A stretch of DNA of 64,000 nucleotides from Francisella persica ATCC VR-331 (GCF_001653955.1 NZ_CP013022.1:496001-560000); one strand, 5' to 3'; positions 46,348 through 56,703 are shown, numbered from the stretch's first letter. The notes: generated from the letters alone by a model not told the origin. Translations and numbers: made by a program.

Positions 46348-47793
46348 GTGAATTGGGAAATGGTGATAGGGCTAGAGGTCCATATTCAATTAAGTACTAA
46401 ATCTAAGCTGTTTTCGACTTCTGCAACAAAGTATGTGCAGCACCAAAATACCCAAGCAGCATTTTTAGATTTAGGCTTGCCTGGAACATTGCCAGTGGTA
46501 AACAAAGAGGCAATTCGTAAAGCAGTAATATTTGGTTTAGCTGTAGATGCTAAGATTTCAAAAGATAGTTTCTTTGCACGAAAAAATTATTTTTATCCAG
46601 ATTTGCCAAAAGGTTATCAGATTAGCCAATCGACTAATCCGATAGTCCAAGAAGGTAAAATAGAAATTGAGACTTCAAATGGGATAAAAAATATCAGAAT
46701 AGAGCGTGCACATTTAGAAGAAGATGCTGGTAAGTCTGTTCATGGTTATATCGCTGGTGAGACAGGTTTAGATTATAACCGTGCTGGTAAGCCACTTTTA
46801 GAGATTGTGACATATCCTGATTTTAGATCAGCAGAAGAGGTTGTTGCTTATCTTAAAAAACTTCATCAGTTGGTTAAGCATTTAGGTATCTGTGATGGTA
46901 ATATGCAAGAAGGTTCATTTAGATGTGATGTAAACTTGTCTATCAGACCACATGGGCAAGTAGAGTTTGGTACTCGTGCTGAACTTAAAAATATAAACTC
47001 ATTTAGGTTTATTGATAAAGCTATAGAGTGTGAATATGTTCGTCAAGTTGCTGTATTAGGGTCAGGAGGTGAAGTTGTGCAAGAAACACGTCTTTATGAT
47101 GCAGATGCTAATGAGACGCGTTCAATGCGTTCTAAACAGGATGCTTTTGATTATCGTTATTTCCCAGACCCGGATTTACTACCATTGATGGTAACCGATG
47201 AGTATATTGAAAGTATTAAAAAGCAAATGCCTCTTAAACTAGAAGAGCGTGAAGCAATGTATCGTGAGCATTTGGCAGATCAAGAAGTTGAGTTTTTACT
47301 ATCAAATCTTGAGATAGCTGACTATTATGATCAAATAGCAGTTGGGATAGGGCACAAGCCAGCTTATAACTGGATAACAGTTGATCTAATATCAACTCTT
47401 AATAAAGCTGAAAAAGAGTTCTCCGTTGATGTGATTCCCGCAGAGATTCTTTTAGAGATTATTGCTAATGTACAGAAAAATGTTATCTCACAGGCTAATG
47501 CTAAAAAAGTTATAGCTGAATATATTGATTCAGCAGCTTCTGTTGAATCTATTATTGAGAAGCTAGGTTTGAAGCAAATATCTGATGAGGGTGCGATTCG
47601 AGAATTGGTCCAAGGCATAATAGCAGCTAACCCTCAACAAGCATCTGACTTTAAAGCTGGTAAGACTAAGCTTATGAGCTTTTTTGTAGGGCAGACTATG
47701 AAAGCAAGTAAAGGTAAAGCAAACCCTAAGCAAGTTAATCAAATAGTTCAAGAAGAGCTAAATAAATTAGGAAAATATAATGAATACAAATAA
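46348..47793 (+). CDS. gatB: Asp/Glu-tRNA amidotransferase subunit B
   Basis: Subunit that phosphorylates the tRNA-bound Glu or Asp and adds ammonia. 481 residues. It starts at GTG (46348), supported by GCGAGGA eight bases upstream and by MNWEMVIGLEVHIQL, the standard GatB opening. Further blocks: TSATKYVQHQNTQAAFLDLGLPGTLP in part, FFARKNYFYPDLPKGYQISQ, YNRAGKPLLEIVT, QEGSFRCDVNLSIRP, and a helical tRNA-binding YqeY-like tail. The 3' end overlaps the next gene by 14 bases. Confidence 0.96.
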   Translation: MNWEMVIGLEVHIQLSTKSKLFSTSATKYVQHQNTQAAFLDLGLPGTLPVVNKEAIRKAVIFGLAVDAKISKDSFFARKNYFYPDLPKGYQISQSTNPIVQEGKIEIETSNGIKNIRIERAHLEEDAGKSVHGYIAGETGLDYNRAGKPLLEIVTYPDFRSAEEVVAYLKKLHQLVKHLGICDGNMQEGSFRCDVNLSIRPHGQVEFGTRAELKNINSFRFIDKAIECEYVRQVAVLGSGGEVVQETRLYDADANETRSMRSKQDAFDYRYFPDPDLLPLMVTDEYIESIKKQMPLKLEEREAMYREHLADQEVEFLLSNLEIADYYDQIAVGIGHKPAYNWITVDLISTLNKAEKEFSVDVIPAEILLEIIANVQKNVISQANAKKVIAEYIDSAASVESIIEKLGLKQISDEGAIRELVQGIIAANPQQASDFKAGKTKLMSFFVGQTMKASKGKANPKQVNQIVQEELNKLGKYNEYK

Positions 47794-48187
47794 ATTTTAC
47801 TATGAACTTATGAAGCTAAATGTTTTAAGTAGTAGCTATGTTGATGATAGTTATAAAGCAGCGTGGCAAGGGAATGTCTATCCTTTTTTTCATGATAGCA
47901 AATATGAGTTTCATTATGAGGTAGCTAAATACTTTGATAGAGCAGATGAGAAAACTATTGATAAGTTATGTTCTCTACTAGATAATTATGTTGATGAAAG
48001 ATCAGACTTTACTAATTTCGAAGCAAAAGTTGAAAAAGTTGTTGGAAAAGGTAATGTTTACTATGTTCTAAATTATATTTTTAGAGCTGGTCAATATAAG
48101 AAACTTTTAGCAAATATTAGGCTAAATAAAATTCATTTTAGTCAACATTTTATCGATCGTTTTGAAGCTGGTGGATATTTCGATTAA
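47780..48187 (+). CDS. Hypothetical protein overlapping gatB
   Basis: 135 residues, soluble, rich in Tyr, Phe, Asp and Lys (YYELMKLNVLSS at the start; RLNKIHFSQHFIDRF near the end). No signal peptide, membrane helix or known motif seen. Its ATG lies inside the last codons of gatB (14-base overlap, different frame), so translation is probably coupled. Intact among decayed neighbours, which argues for function. I do not recognise the family; a Francisella-restricted protein is likely. Confidence 0.7.
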   Translation: MNTNKFYYELMKLNVLSSSYVDDSYKAAWQGNVYPFFHDSKYEFHYEVAKYFDRADEKTIDKLCSLLDNYVDERSDFTNFEAKVEKVVGKGNVYYVLNYIFRAGQYKKLLANIRLNKIHFSQHFIDRFEAGGYFD

Positions 48188-48214
48188 TAACTCTTAATTT
48201 TCTTTATTACAATT

Positions 48215-49180
48215 TTATTCCTAAATATTCTTTAGCAATGTATCAAAAGTGCTTTGTGTACTTAATAAGTTGGGTGAACACTATCTCAGAATATAAACTT
48301 TTCGGGGATATCACAGAGTTTACCAGTTTCAGCAGATAAAATTGCACTAGTAATATCTGGAGTTATAGGTATTTTACTCATATCTATTTTGCTAGTAGGG
48401 TACCTATCGCTAGTGCTTCTTTGTAGTAGTGTTGGCTCATGGTTTGATGTTAACAAGCCTTCATAGAAATCGCTCATAGACTGATTGTTAAGTTGATAAG
48501 CAAAATATCCACCACTTCAGCAGTTTTGTATGTTTTGTTTGGATCTATCGAAGTTTGGTATTTTTTATTAAAATTATCCGTACCATTAAATAGCATTTCA
48601 AAGATTGGATTCATATCAACAAACTCAATATTATTGGTTATATGTAACAAAAATACTTATTTCAGAAGTTTTGATTTCCAATATGTTTTGGTTCAGAAGT
48701 TAATCCTAAATTAGGTAGATCGATAATTAATGTTTTCTCTGCATTAATTTTGTTAACTGTAGCTATGATTTTATCAGTTACTTATAAAGTAATAGCATTA
48801 ATAGAAGCTGGATTTTGATTTGCAGATATTGTTAGATAGTCATTAGCACCAATAAAGAATATTGTTAGATTTTTATTTCGTATCATGATAGCCTTTATCT
48901 ACAGAATATGCTTTTAGTTCTGCATCTAATGTATAAGTTAGGCTAAGATCTGTCCAGGCTAGTTCAACTACGGTAGCTCCTCCAAAGAGTAATTACTTAT
49001 TGGGATTTGATTTTGACTTCGTTTAGCAGAGTGGGTCCAAGAGCTATTTGAAAACATTCATCTATAATGGAGTAGGCTTTGGGATGATTCTACTTAGTAT
49101 ACTTATATAAATTGCCAGAGTCACTTAAGCTATCTCCAAATATAAGTACTCTTTGTTACATCTTTTAGTTTAGTATTGCT
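48215..49180 (-). pseudogene. GDSL/SGNH-type lipase-acyltransferase relic
   Basis: Broken SGNH hydrolase. On the minus strand: block I RVLIFGDSLSDSGNLYKYTK (49155-49095, with the catalytic serine of GDS), a degraded FSNSSWTHS/FSNGPVW-like block (49050), LTIFFIGANDYL (48875-48840, block III GxND), the run EKTLIIDLPNLG (48745-48710) and, after further lesions, a late CDIPEKFIF then DSVHPT (48300-48270, block V with the catalytic Asp and His). Frame changes occur between blocks. The family includes secreted lipases and cholesterol acyltransferases. Confidence 0.78.
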
Positions 49181-49239
49181 ATATATGCATATTTTGGACA
49201 TGCAGAAATTGTAATATTGGTATTCGATATTTTAACGTT

Positions 49240-49990
49240 GTGGTTTAACTATGCCAGCTATAAGCTAGAGTCGCTTCCTTGATGTTTACAGCTATATCAC
49301 CAACTAAGTTATTAAAAGTATACTTCCCTAAACTGTATTGTATTGAACCATTATGCTGTAAGTTTTTAGAATGATAACAGATATCTATTATTGATTTATA
49401 ATCTTTCTCATTTGTATACTGTCCGAGATTTATATGGTGAGTTAGCAATTTCTGATTAGTAATCGTTTTACTGTACTATTTCTAGGTAAAACATTCTTTA
49501 CTAGAGCCTGAGAAGTCTTTTTTATTAGTTGTTGTCGCCCAAACCATCACCTAAATTTAAGAAACAGCCCGCAATAGCATAGATACTGTTTGTATTGACA
49601 TTAAAACTACCAATATTATTAACTTACTTAAAGAGACATTTCATGCTGCATCCATATTATAAACATAACCAGTATTAAAACCAGCAGCTATATCTTTAGT
49701 CGATTTCTGTGCATAAAATAGTCCTGTTGAAAAAAATAAACTAGTTATCATTAGAGCCAAAAACTGTGACATTAGCATTACATATATCATTTAATAATTT
49801 AGAGAAACATTTGTCACTTTACCAGGAGAAAGGAATTTTTTTGTTATTTGACCTGAAGAGTTTATTTCTTCCAGTAGTTAATAAAAAAGTGAAGTATCAA
49901 GATTACCAAATATAACAAAAGCATTACCTAAAGTTCAGTAGTATTAAACTCTATTTCTGTAGTTACATAATACCCAACATTTGATATAGA
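49240..49990 (-). pseudogene. fslE: Probable siderophore receptor relic (fslE position)
   Basis: Decayed gene with alternating, strand-like pieces typical of an outer-membrane barrel: GYYVTTEIEFNTTEL, ITKKFLSPGKVTNVSLNY, STKDIAAGFNTGYVYNMD (49715-49665), GSFNVNTNSIYAIAG, and IQYSLGKYTFNN followed by IAVNIKEATLAYSW (49350-49250). By gene order after fslD it should be FslE, the rhizoferrin receptor of the FupA family. The assignment is mainly from position; the sequence alone does not prove it. Confidence 0.45.
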
Positions 49991-50225
49991 TTTGGGGCGT
50001 ACATAGATTTCAGATAGTGGCCTATAGACTATCATTCCTAGGCTTTACCAGCTAAGAAGAAGGCTATTACATACTGAGTAGTTTTACAGCTGCATAGAGT
50101 TTTGGAGAGTCAGGGTGGTAGTAATGGCAGTAATAAATGTACACACATATTACCTAAAAAACATGTTAAGAGAACTAACAAAGGAATATATTGTTAAATT
50201 TTTAGTATCAAAATCTGCATTTTAC
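49990..50225 (-). pseudogene. fslD: MFS transporter N-terminal relic (fslD position)
   Basis: Only the first two helices of a major-facilitator protein remain: a first-helix run through VLLTCFLGNMCV, then QYVIAFFLAGKA and a motif-A remnant YRPLSEIYVRPKSISNVG (compare GPLSEIYGRRP). Beyond this the sequence changes to barrel-like pieces, so most of the gene is deleted. In F. tularensis fslD (MFS, siderophore export or import) follows fslC. Confidence 0.6.
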
Positions 50226-50236
50226 CTATTTTATTA

Positions 50237-51396
50237 GTATGTTTGTTTGACTCTGAGGACTTGATATTGATGATTTTATCAGGATTACACTTGGCTTTAG
50301 ATGAATGAACTCATTATTTCTTGATATATTAATGAGCACCAGCTCCATCTATTAGTAACTTATCTCCATATTCAAGCTTAGGTAAAAATACACCATCATT
50401 CAAAAAATTATGCTGCATACAGCTAGTTTTCTTATAATCTCTTGCTTTTAGGTGATAGATTGGATGCCTATAGTTAGATATTGGTTGGTATGGTATGTAT
50501 CCCAGCATCTGTTATTAAGATCTGAAAATTCTCATTTTGTTCTCTATTGCCAACTATGGTTTTTAATAGTGCTATTTAATAAACCAATCAAAATACTCCC
50601 TAGCTCAACAAATAGTTTGGTTTTGTTATTGATTAAATGGAGCTATTATTGTCGTGGTATATAGCTCTAAATCAAATGGACTGTATGGTTGTAATTATTT
50701 ATCGCTTAGAGTTGGACTTATTCCTGCTAAACCACCACCTAAATCTATCCAGTCTAAACTAAGCTTATACTTTGTTAGAATTATCTAGCTAGTCTAGCAA
50801 TATTTTTTGTGATTGCTGCAAATCTAGAGATGTCTCTAATATCTGTACCAATATGACAATGTAGTCCAGCTAATTGAATATTTGGTATTTGTTGTATTTT
50901 ATTGATGATGGGTAAGTATATCATCATTATTTTGTTCTCCTGCTAAGGCAAATCCAAATCTGGACCAATTTTGTAGAGTTTTATTATCTGCTACTCTTAA
51001 GCCAATTTTTGCAGTTATATATAGTCCTTTTGCAATCTTTGTAATACGCAGTATCCCATCAAAGTTATTGCAGTTTATTATAGTATTTAAACGTAGTGCT
51101 TTGATTAAGCTTGCATCGTTCTTATTGGACCCATTAAAGATTATATATCTATCCCAGAGCTGTAGTTTTTGTACCAGCTCAACCTTATCACTTTAGACAA
51201 CTTCGAGGACGAAACCTACTTTATAAAATTTTTGTATAATAGTGCTTAGAGATTGAGTTTTTGCTGAATATACCACTATACTTAGAGCATTTTCATTGAT
51301 GATGAAACATGGTGAAGCATATTTGTGGACAATTATCTTAATTTGATTGTTTTAAAGTTTATTAAAGACACTTTTAGAATTGCGTAGTTCAGACAT
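50237..51396 (-). pseudogene. fslC: PLP-dependent decarboxylase relic (fslC)
   Basis: Broken fold-III decarboxylase (LysA/ornithine-decarboxylase type). The start MSELRNSKSVFNKL is at 51396. In order on the minus strand: HKYASPCFIINENAL (51325-51280), GFVLEVV, IIFNGSNKNDASLIKALRLN (51150-51090), AKIGLRVADNKTLQNWSRFG (51015-50960), LSLDWIDLGGGLAGISPTLS (50765-50705), and a late YGDKLLIDGAGAH (50370-50335). Nearly full-length but with frameshifts and stops. FslC is part of the rhizoferrin locus of F. tularensis. Confidence 0.8.
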
Positions 51397-51419
51397 TGAT
51401 TAATTCCTTATTTTTAAAA

Positions 51420-51885
51420 CTATATAGATTTATGGTCAAGCAGATAAAGTAGACAGATATAGATAACTATAAATAATATATAGATAACAGTAGTAATATA
51501 GAAAAATGTTTGCATTGTTGACATTTGGAATATAAATCCACCTAAGAAAATGTCATAGAGATTGCCAAATTTAGAAAAAGTGTTGCAATTTCTGATTAGA
51601 AAACCAAAATCACTATTTTTAGCTTTACATGCTAAACCTAAATAAGCAAGGTAATGTCCTAGCAAAACTAATCCCAATAGAAGCCTAACTACTAATATCA
51701 GGTAAATATTATGCGTAAATCTATGAATATAAATTGCTACAGCTGATATTGCAATAAAATTAATAGCTACTAGCAAAGAAATATTGTTTATCAATTCGTT
51801 TGTTAAGAAGCTTATTATAAATATATGACCTATAGTTGCTGAAAATAGGAGTATGGTAAATGTGCAGGCATTGCATAAATAGCAA
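51420..51885 (-). pseudogene. fslB: MFS transporter C-terminal relic (fslB) fused to fslA
   Basis: The last about 150 codons of a major-facilitator protein with several helices: a run ending CTFTILLFSATIGHIFIISF, LVVRLLLGLVLLGHYLAYLG, and IYILFIVIYICLLYLLD. It is in frame with the preceding fslA segment, so one 230-codon frame (52112-51420) reads from mid-fslA into the end of fslB. The 5' two thirds of fslB and the 3' half of fslA are gone. In intact F. tularensis fslB follows fslA. Confidence 0.7.
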
Positions 51886-52770
51886 AAAATGATTGTAGCA
51901 AAAAAATTGCTGATTCGTGGACCTATTTTGACAGATTCTGGTGATACTGTTCTTGTTACACTTGTGGCATGGATTGATACAGGTAGCTTTATATGTGGTA
52001 TTAATCTATTCTTATTTTTAGAAGTTACAGGCAACATCGTTCTAAAAGACATGCTTGGTTTATTAGTACATTTACAATTATTGATAATAATAAGCTGTTT
52101 ACAGTCTATCAAACATTTGTGCTTAACATGGAGAATATGCTCAGCTTGTCATGGATGAATGGGTATCATTATATAATCACTACTATCAAGCCCTCTGTTA
52201 TAAAGTTCGTGATTCCAAATTTTATATTGCTCGGTATAATTGATGATCATCCAGTTTTGATAATTGATGTATACGATCATCAATTATCTCGATATGTGCA
52301 ATATTCTTGTGTATAGATTCAAATTCAGGAGAGTAGAGAATATTCTCAAATTTACTAAGACCAATTTTAGTTTTTGACCCTGGATGATATATGACCAACT
52401 GCTCCCCATTCTTCTAGAAAGGCAAGCTGTTGATTTTTAGACATAGTTGTAGTTAACCACTACCAAAGGTTTGAGTAATTTGCAGATTTTATCGTATTTG
52501 CAAGTTGTTTTTGTCTTAAACCTCGATAGATATTCATTGATAATTCATTCTCAAAAGAGTTATGCAGTTCATACTCAAATTGTTGCCAGTCATCGTGATT
52601 AATGTGTGGATTACTGTTTTTTGCCCAGTTGATAAGTTCATCAATATTTTCAAGAGATCTTTCTTTTTTAGTTAGGCAATCTTGTATAGTTAGTAATATA
52701 TTCTATTGAGACTTCTAAAGAGGAGTTTTTTTGGAGTTGTATAGTTTTTTTTAGAATAGTTTTAAATTAT
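51886..52770 (-). pseudogene. fslA: Siderophore synthetase relic (fslA, IucA/IucC family)
   Basis: Truncated NRPS-independent siderophore synthetase; in F. tularensis FslA joins citrate and ornithine/putrescine in rhizoferrin-type siderophore synthesis. In order on the minus strand: DELINWAKNSNPHINHDDW (52640-52580), ELSMNIYRGLRQKQLA (52540), a frameshifted FLEEWGAVGHIYHPGSKTKI (52420-52370), YSPEFESIHKN, IPIHPxQ-like block (52170) and MSFRTMLPVTSKN with HIKLPVSIHATSVTRTVSPE (52050-51930), then GPRISN. After that the protein abruptly becomes a membrane transporter, marking a deletion. Lies directly downstream of fur, as in F. tularensis. Confidence 0.82.
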
Positions 52771-52780
52771 GGTTATTGAT

Positions 52781-53206
52781 TTACTCTTTTTCGCTACATG
52801 ACTTGCACTTAACATATATATTAAGGCTATGATTAATCATTTCAGCACCAAACGATTCAACAATTTGCTTTTGCAGAGCTTCAATTTCTGGACTATAGAA
52901 CTCTTGTATTATATTGCACTTAATACAGATTATATGATCATGATGTTCGCCATTATTTAGCTCATACATTGCTTGCTCATTGTAAAATTTTAAACGATTT
53001 ATTATCCCTGCTGACTCGAACTGGTTAAGTACTCTGTAAACGGTAGCAATTCCTGTTGAGCTACCCTGTGCTTTAAGTTTAGAAAAAACACCATCAGGAC
53101 TGAGATGTTTATCCTTGTTTTTTTCAAACAATTTAAGTATTTCAACACGAGGTTGTGTGACTTTAAAACCGAATTCTTTTAAATCAAGATTTTTCGAGTT
53201 CATCAT
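52781..53206 (-). CDS. fur: Ferric uptake regulator Fur
   Basis: Fe2+-dependent repressor of iron-uptake genes. 141 residues. Winged-helix DNA-binding domain first (FKVTQPRVEILKLFEK, with the recognition-helix region STGIATVYRVLNQFESAG), then the metal-binding dimerisation domain with NNGEHHDHIICIKCN (HHxHxxCxxC) and a C-terminal CKSCS pair for structural zinc. Intact although the adjoining siderophore genes are dead. Transcribed away from nuoA. Confidence 0.96.
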   Translation of the reverse strand: MMNSKNLDLKEFGFKVTQPRVEILKLFEKNKDKHLSPDGVFSKLKAQGSSTGIATVYRVLNQFESAGIINRLKFYNEQAMYELNNGEHHDHIICIKCNIIQEFYSPEIEALQKQIVESFGAEMINHSLNIYVKCKSCSEKE

Positions 53207-53237
53207 TATTTTAGGTAATTTTATAAATTCTAGTATA

Positions 53238-53266
53238 AGATTATTCGAAAAGCTTAGTTATGTAAA
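53238..53266 (-). promoter_or_regulatory. Predicted fur promoter
   Basis: On the minus strand TTTACA (53266-53261), a 17-base spacer and TAATCT (53243-53238), leaving a 5' leader of about 30 bases before the fur ATG. Confidence 0.5.
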
Positions 53267-53345
53267 GATTTTAGACAAGGAGTTTTTAGTGATTAAATAT
53301 ACGTCCACTTTAGCTAATCAATAAGCTATAAATAATTCATCAACT

Positions 53346-53374
53346 TTGTACTTAGGGTCTAATTATGCTATTAT
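53346..53374 (+). promoter_or_regulatory. Predicted nuo operon promoter
   Basis: TTGTAC (53346-53351), 17-base spacer, TATTAT (53369-53374), about 33 bases before the nuoA ATG. Good sigma-70-type match in the fur-nuoA divergent gap. Confidence 0.6.
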
Positions 53375-53407
53375 TACCGCACTAACCATTTTTATTATCG
53401 TTTTTCT

Positions 53408-53806
53408 ATGAGTACAAGTGTTTATGAGCAATTCGCACCTATATTGATATTCCTAATTATAGCTTTTGGTTTAGGGGCTGCTTTTGCAATTATTGGTAAA
53501 GTTTTATCAGTAATAGTAGGTGCAAATAATCCAAATAAAATCAAAGGGGAAACATTTGAATGTGGTTTTCCAACTTTTGGTGATGCAAGAGAGAAGCTTG
53601 AATTGCGTTTTTATCTGATTGCAGTATTATTTTTGGTCTTTGACTTAGAATTGGCATTTATTATCCCATGGGGAATAAATCTAAGAGCTAGTGCAGGGAT
53701 ACCAGCTATTTCAGATCATGCATTTTTTGCGATGATTATATTTTTAATGGTACTATTCTTAGGCTTAATATATGCCTGGAAGAAAGGAGCTTTAGAGTGG
53801 GAATAG
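53408..53806 (+). CDS. nuoA: Complex I subunit NuoA
   Basis: Membrane subunit of NADH:quinone oxidoreductase, part of the quinone-site region. 132 residues, three hydrophobic helices. Family block GETFECGFP (residues near 47-55) followed by [18 protein letters not shown]. First gene of the nuo operon; its end overlaps nuoB by 10 bases. Confidence 0.96.
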   Translation: MSTSVYEQFAPILIFLIIAFGLGAAFAIIGKVLSVIVGANNPNKIKGETFECGFPTFGDAREKLELRFYLIAVLFLVFDLELAFIIPWGINLRASAGIPAISDHAFFAMIIFLMVLFLGLIYAWKKGALEWE

Positions 53807-54273
53807 GTAATGAAAATAAAGGTTTTATAACCGCAAGTGCAGATGCACTTATAAACTGGGCGCGCACAGGATCTTTATGGCCAGTAACAACTGGCTTAGC
53901 TTGTTGTGCTGTAGAAATGATGCACGCAGGTGCTGCTAGGTATGATTTGGATAGGTTTGGTATAGTTTTTAGACCCTCTCCAAGACAATCTGATGTACTT
54001 ATTGTTGCTGGGACTCTTTGTAATAAAATGGCTCCAGCATTACGTCAAGTGTATGATCAAATGCCTAACCCTAAGTGGGTAATTTCTATGGGTTCTTGTG
54101 CAAATGGTGGTGGTTATTATCATTACTCGTACTCGGTAGTTAGGGGCTGTGATAGGATTGTGCCTGTTGACATATATGTGCCAGGCTGTCCGCCTACTGC
54201 TGAGGCTTTAGTTTACGGTATTATACAACTGCAGAATAAGATTATTAGAAAAGATACTATAGCGAGGAAGTGA
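53797..54273 (+). CDS. nuoB: Complex I subunit NuoB
   Basis: Peripheral-arm subunit carrying the last iron-sulfur cluster, N2, which passes electrons to quinone. 158 residues. Cysteine ligands are visible in [19 protein letters not shown] and [11 protein letters not shown]. The GTG start overlaps nuoA. Confidence 0.96.
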   Translation: MGIGNENKGFITASADALINWARTGSLWPVTTGLACCAVEMMHAGAARYDLDRFGIVFRPSPRQSDVLIVAGTLCNKMAPALRQVYDQMPNPKWVISMGSCANGGGYYHYSYSVVRGCDRIVPVDIYVPGCPPTAEALVYGIIQLQNKIIRKDTIARK

Positions 54274-54275
54274 TC

Positions 54276-54920
54276 GTGAGTGCTAAATTACAAGATCATT
54301 TTGATAATATAACAATTATTTTAAGTGGCTTTGGTGTTGAAAGTTGTATAGATTATGGTGAGATAACAGTTGCTATCAAGGATCAGCGCGATATCCATTT
54401 GATTTTGAAAAAACTTAAAAGAGAGTATCTTTTTGAGCAGCTTACAGATGTAACAGCGGTTGATTATTTAACTTATGGTCAGTCAGACTGGCAGGTTGGT
54501 AAGATTGTCTCACAAACAGGTTTTTCTAGAGGGCGTCAGCAAGATTTTAAAACTGCTGATGTAAATAATAGATTTGAAATTATTTATCAGCTACTAAGTA
54601 TGGCAAATAATGTCAGAGTCAGAGTGAAGTGTAAATTAAAAGATGCGCAGATTATTTTAGTTGATTCTGTCAGTGACTTATGGTCATCAGCGAATTGGGC
54701 TGAAAGAGAAGTTTACGATATGTTTGGGATTTACTTTAATAATCATCCTGATCTAAGAAGGGTGCTTACTGATTATGGTTTTGTTGGACATCCTTTAAGG
54801 AAGGATTTCCCACAAACAGGCTATGTTGAGATGCGTTATGATGAGAGCCTTGGTCGAGTTGTGTATGAGCCGGTAGAGATTGATGATAGGGTTAATACAC
54901 CAAGAGTGATTCGTAAGTAA
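54276..54920 (+). CDS. nuoC: Complex I subunit NuoC
   Basis: 30-kDa-type subunit of the peripheral arm. I use the GTG at 54276, seven bases after AGGA, giving 214 residues; a GTG at 54270 overlapping the nuoB stop is possible. Family signs: NWAEREVYDMFGIYFNNHPDLRR (near 150-172) and GHPLRKDFP. Separate from nuoD, unlike the fused NuoCD of E. coli. Confidence 0.95.
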   Translation: MSAKLQDHFDNITIILSGFGVESCIDYGEITVAIKDQRDIHLILKKLKREYLFEQLTDVTAVDYLTYGQSDWQVGKIVSQTGFSRGRQQDFKTADVNNRFEIIYQLLSMANNVRVRVKCKLKDAQIILVDSVSDLWSSANWAEREVYDMFGIYFNNHPDLRRVLTDYGFVGHPLRKDFPQTGYVEMRYDESLGRVVYEPVEIDDRVNTPRVIRK

Positions 54921-54944
54921 AAATATAATTGTGGATTTATAGTA

Positions 54945-56198
54945 ATGGCAGAGTATAAAAACTATACACTAAATTTTGGCCCAGTTCACCCTGCAGCACA
55001 TGGTGTTCTTAGGCTTATTTTAGAACTTGATGGTGAAAATGTTGTGCGAGCTGATCCACATGTTGGATTATTGCATAGAGGTACCGAAAAACTTGCTGAA
55101 TTTAAACCATATAACCAAAGTATTGGTTATATGGACAGGCTTGATTATGTCTCGATGATGTGTAATGAGCATGCTTATGTGATGGCTATTGAAAAGCTTT
55201 TGCAGTTAGAGGTTCCAGAGAGAGCTAAGTATATTCGCGTAATGTTCGCTGAAATAACTAGGATTTTAAATCATCTGCTATGGGTTGCTGCTTGTGGTAT
55301 TGATCTTGGTGCAATGACAGTATTTTTATATGCTTTTAGAGTCAGAGAGGATTTGTTTGACTGCTATGAAGCTGTATCTGGTGCGCGTATGCATGCAGCA
55401 TATTTTAGACCTGGTGGTGTTGCTAGAGACTTACCAACACAAATGCCGCAATACCAAAAAACTAGATTTACTAGCAAGAGAAAGGCTAAGAAATTAAATG
55501 AGCCAAGGCAAGGAAGCATACTTGATTTCTTAGATCATTTTGTTGTTGATTTTGAGAAATCTTTAGATGAGATTGATACTCTTTTAACTGATAATAGACT
55601 ATGGAAGCAAAGGACTGTAGATATCGGTACGGTAAATGCTGAGAGAGCTAAAGAGCTTGGTTTTACTGGTCCAATGCTAAGAGGTAGTGGTGTTGCTTGG
55701 GATCTTAGAAAAACTCAGCCTTACGAAGTGTATGATAAGTTGGAGTTTGATATTCCAATTGGTACAAATGGTGATTGTTACGATAGATATCTTGTCAGAA
55801 TGGCCGAGATGCGCGAATCAAATAAGCTTATCAAGCAATGTGTGGATTGGCTTAGATCCAATCCAGGCCCTGTATTATCAGATAATCATAAGATCACACC
55901 TCCTAAAAGAAATGCGATGAAAAATAATATGGAAGAGCTTATACATCACTTTAAAATTTTCTCGGAAGGTTATTGTACTCCTGAGGGCGAGGTTTATGTT
56001 GGAACTGAGCATCCAAAAGGTGAGTTTGGCGTATATATAAAATCAGATGGTGCGAATAAGCCATATAGATTAAAAATGAGAGCTCCAGGATTTGCACATA
56101 TTGGCGCAATGCATGAATTATTATCTGGGCATATGTTAGCTGATACTCCAGCGATTATCTCAACAATAGATGTCGTGTTTGGTGATGTAGATAGATAG
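54945..56198 (+). CDS. nuoD: Complex I subunit NuoD
   Basis: 49-kDa-type subunit that forms the quinone pocket with NuoB. 417 residues. Blocks: [21 protein letters not shown] at the start (HPAAHG includes the quinone-interacting His), [25 protein letters not shown], and the ending DVVFGDVDR. 24 bases after nuoC. Confidence 0.97.
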   Translation: MAEYKNYTLNFGPVHPAAHGVLRLILELDGENVVRADPHVGLLHRGTEKLAEFKPYNQSIGYMDRLDYVSMMCNEHAYVMAIEKLLQLEVPERAKYIRVMFAEITRILNHLLWVAACGIDLGAMTVFLYAFRVREDLFDCYEAVSGARMHAAYFRPGGVARDLPTQMPQYQKTRFTSKRKAKKLNEPRQGSILDFLDHFVVDFEKSLDEIDTLLTDNRLWKQRTVDIGTVNAERAKELGFTGPMLRGSGVAWDLRKTQPYEVYDKLEFDIPIGTNGDCYDRYLVRMAEMRESNKLIKQCVDWLRSNPGPVLSDNHKITPPKRNAMKNNMEELIHHFKIFSEGYCTPEGEVYVGTEHPKGEFGVYIKSDGANKPYRLKMRAPGFAHIGAMHELLSGHMLADTPAIISTIDVVFGDVDR

Positions 56199-56207
56199 AG
56201 GGAAAAG

Positions 56208-56696
56208 ATGTCTTTAGTAGATTTAATATCGCCACAAGCGAGAGAAGATATTGACAGAGTTTTAAGTAAGTTTCCTACCGATCAGCGTAGATCGGCAATA
56301 TTAGAAGGCTTGCATATTTTGCAAGATCAAAATGGTGGTTATTTGACCGATGACTTGCAAACAGCCCTAGCAGAGTACTTACAGGTTAGTAATGTTGATG
56401 TCTATGAGGTTGCTACTTTTTATTGTATGTATAATCTAAAGCCGGTTGGGAGACATAAGTTGAACTTGTGTACAAATGTTTCATGTATGCTAAATGGCGC
56501 TTATGAAATTTTAGCACATATAGAGAAAAAACTCAGTATTAAGCCTGGAGAGACCACTAAAGATGGTCGTATAACTCTTAAAGAAGTTGAGTGCCAAGGC
56601 GCATGTTGTGGTTCACCTATGCTTGAGGTAGATAAAGTTTTTTATGAAAATCTAACTATAGAAAAAGTGAATCAAATAATTGATTCTTTGGAGTAG
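56208..56696 (+). CDS. nuoE: Complex I subunit NuoE
   Basis: 24-kDa-type subunit with a [2Fe-2S] cluster, thioredoxin-like fold. 162 residues. Cluster ligands in CTNVSCML (CxxxxC) and CQGACCGSP (CxxxC). GAGGGAAAAG precedes the ATG. Confidence 0.96.
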   Translation: MSLVDLISPQAREDIDRVLSKFPTDQRRSAILEGLHILQDQNGGYLTDDLQTALAEYLQVSNVDVYEVATFYCMYNLKPVGRHKLNLCTNVSCMLNGAYEILAHIEKKLSIKPGETTKDGRITLKEVECQGACCGSPMLEVDKVFYENLTIEKVNQIIDSLE

Positions 56697-56703
56697 TTAA
56701 TAA

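Noticed and set aside
53207-53407. A Fur box in the fur-nuoA gap
   Set aside because: No stretch close to GATAATGATAATCATTATC is visible, only ordinary promoter-like elements.
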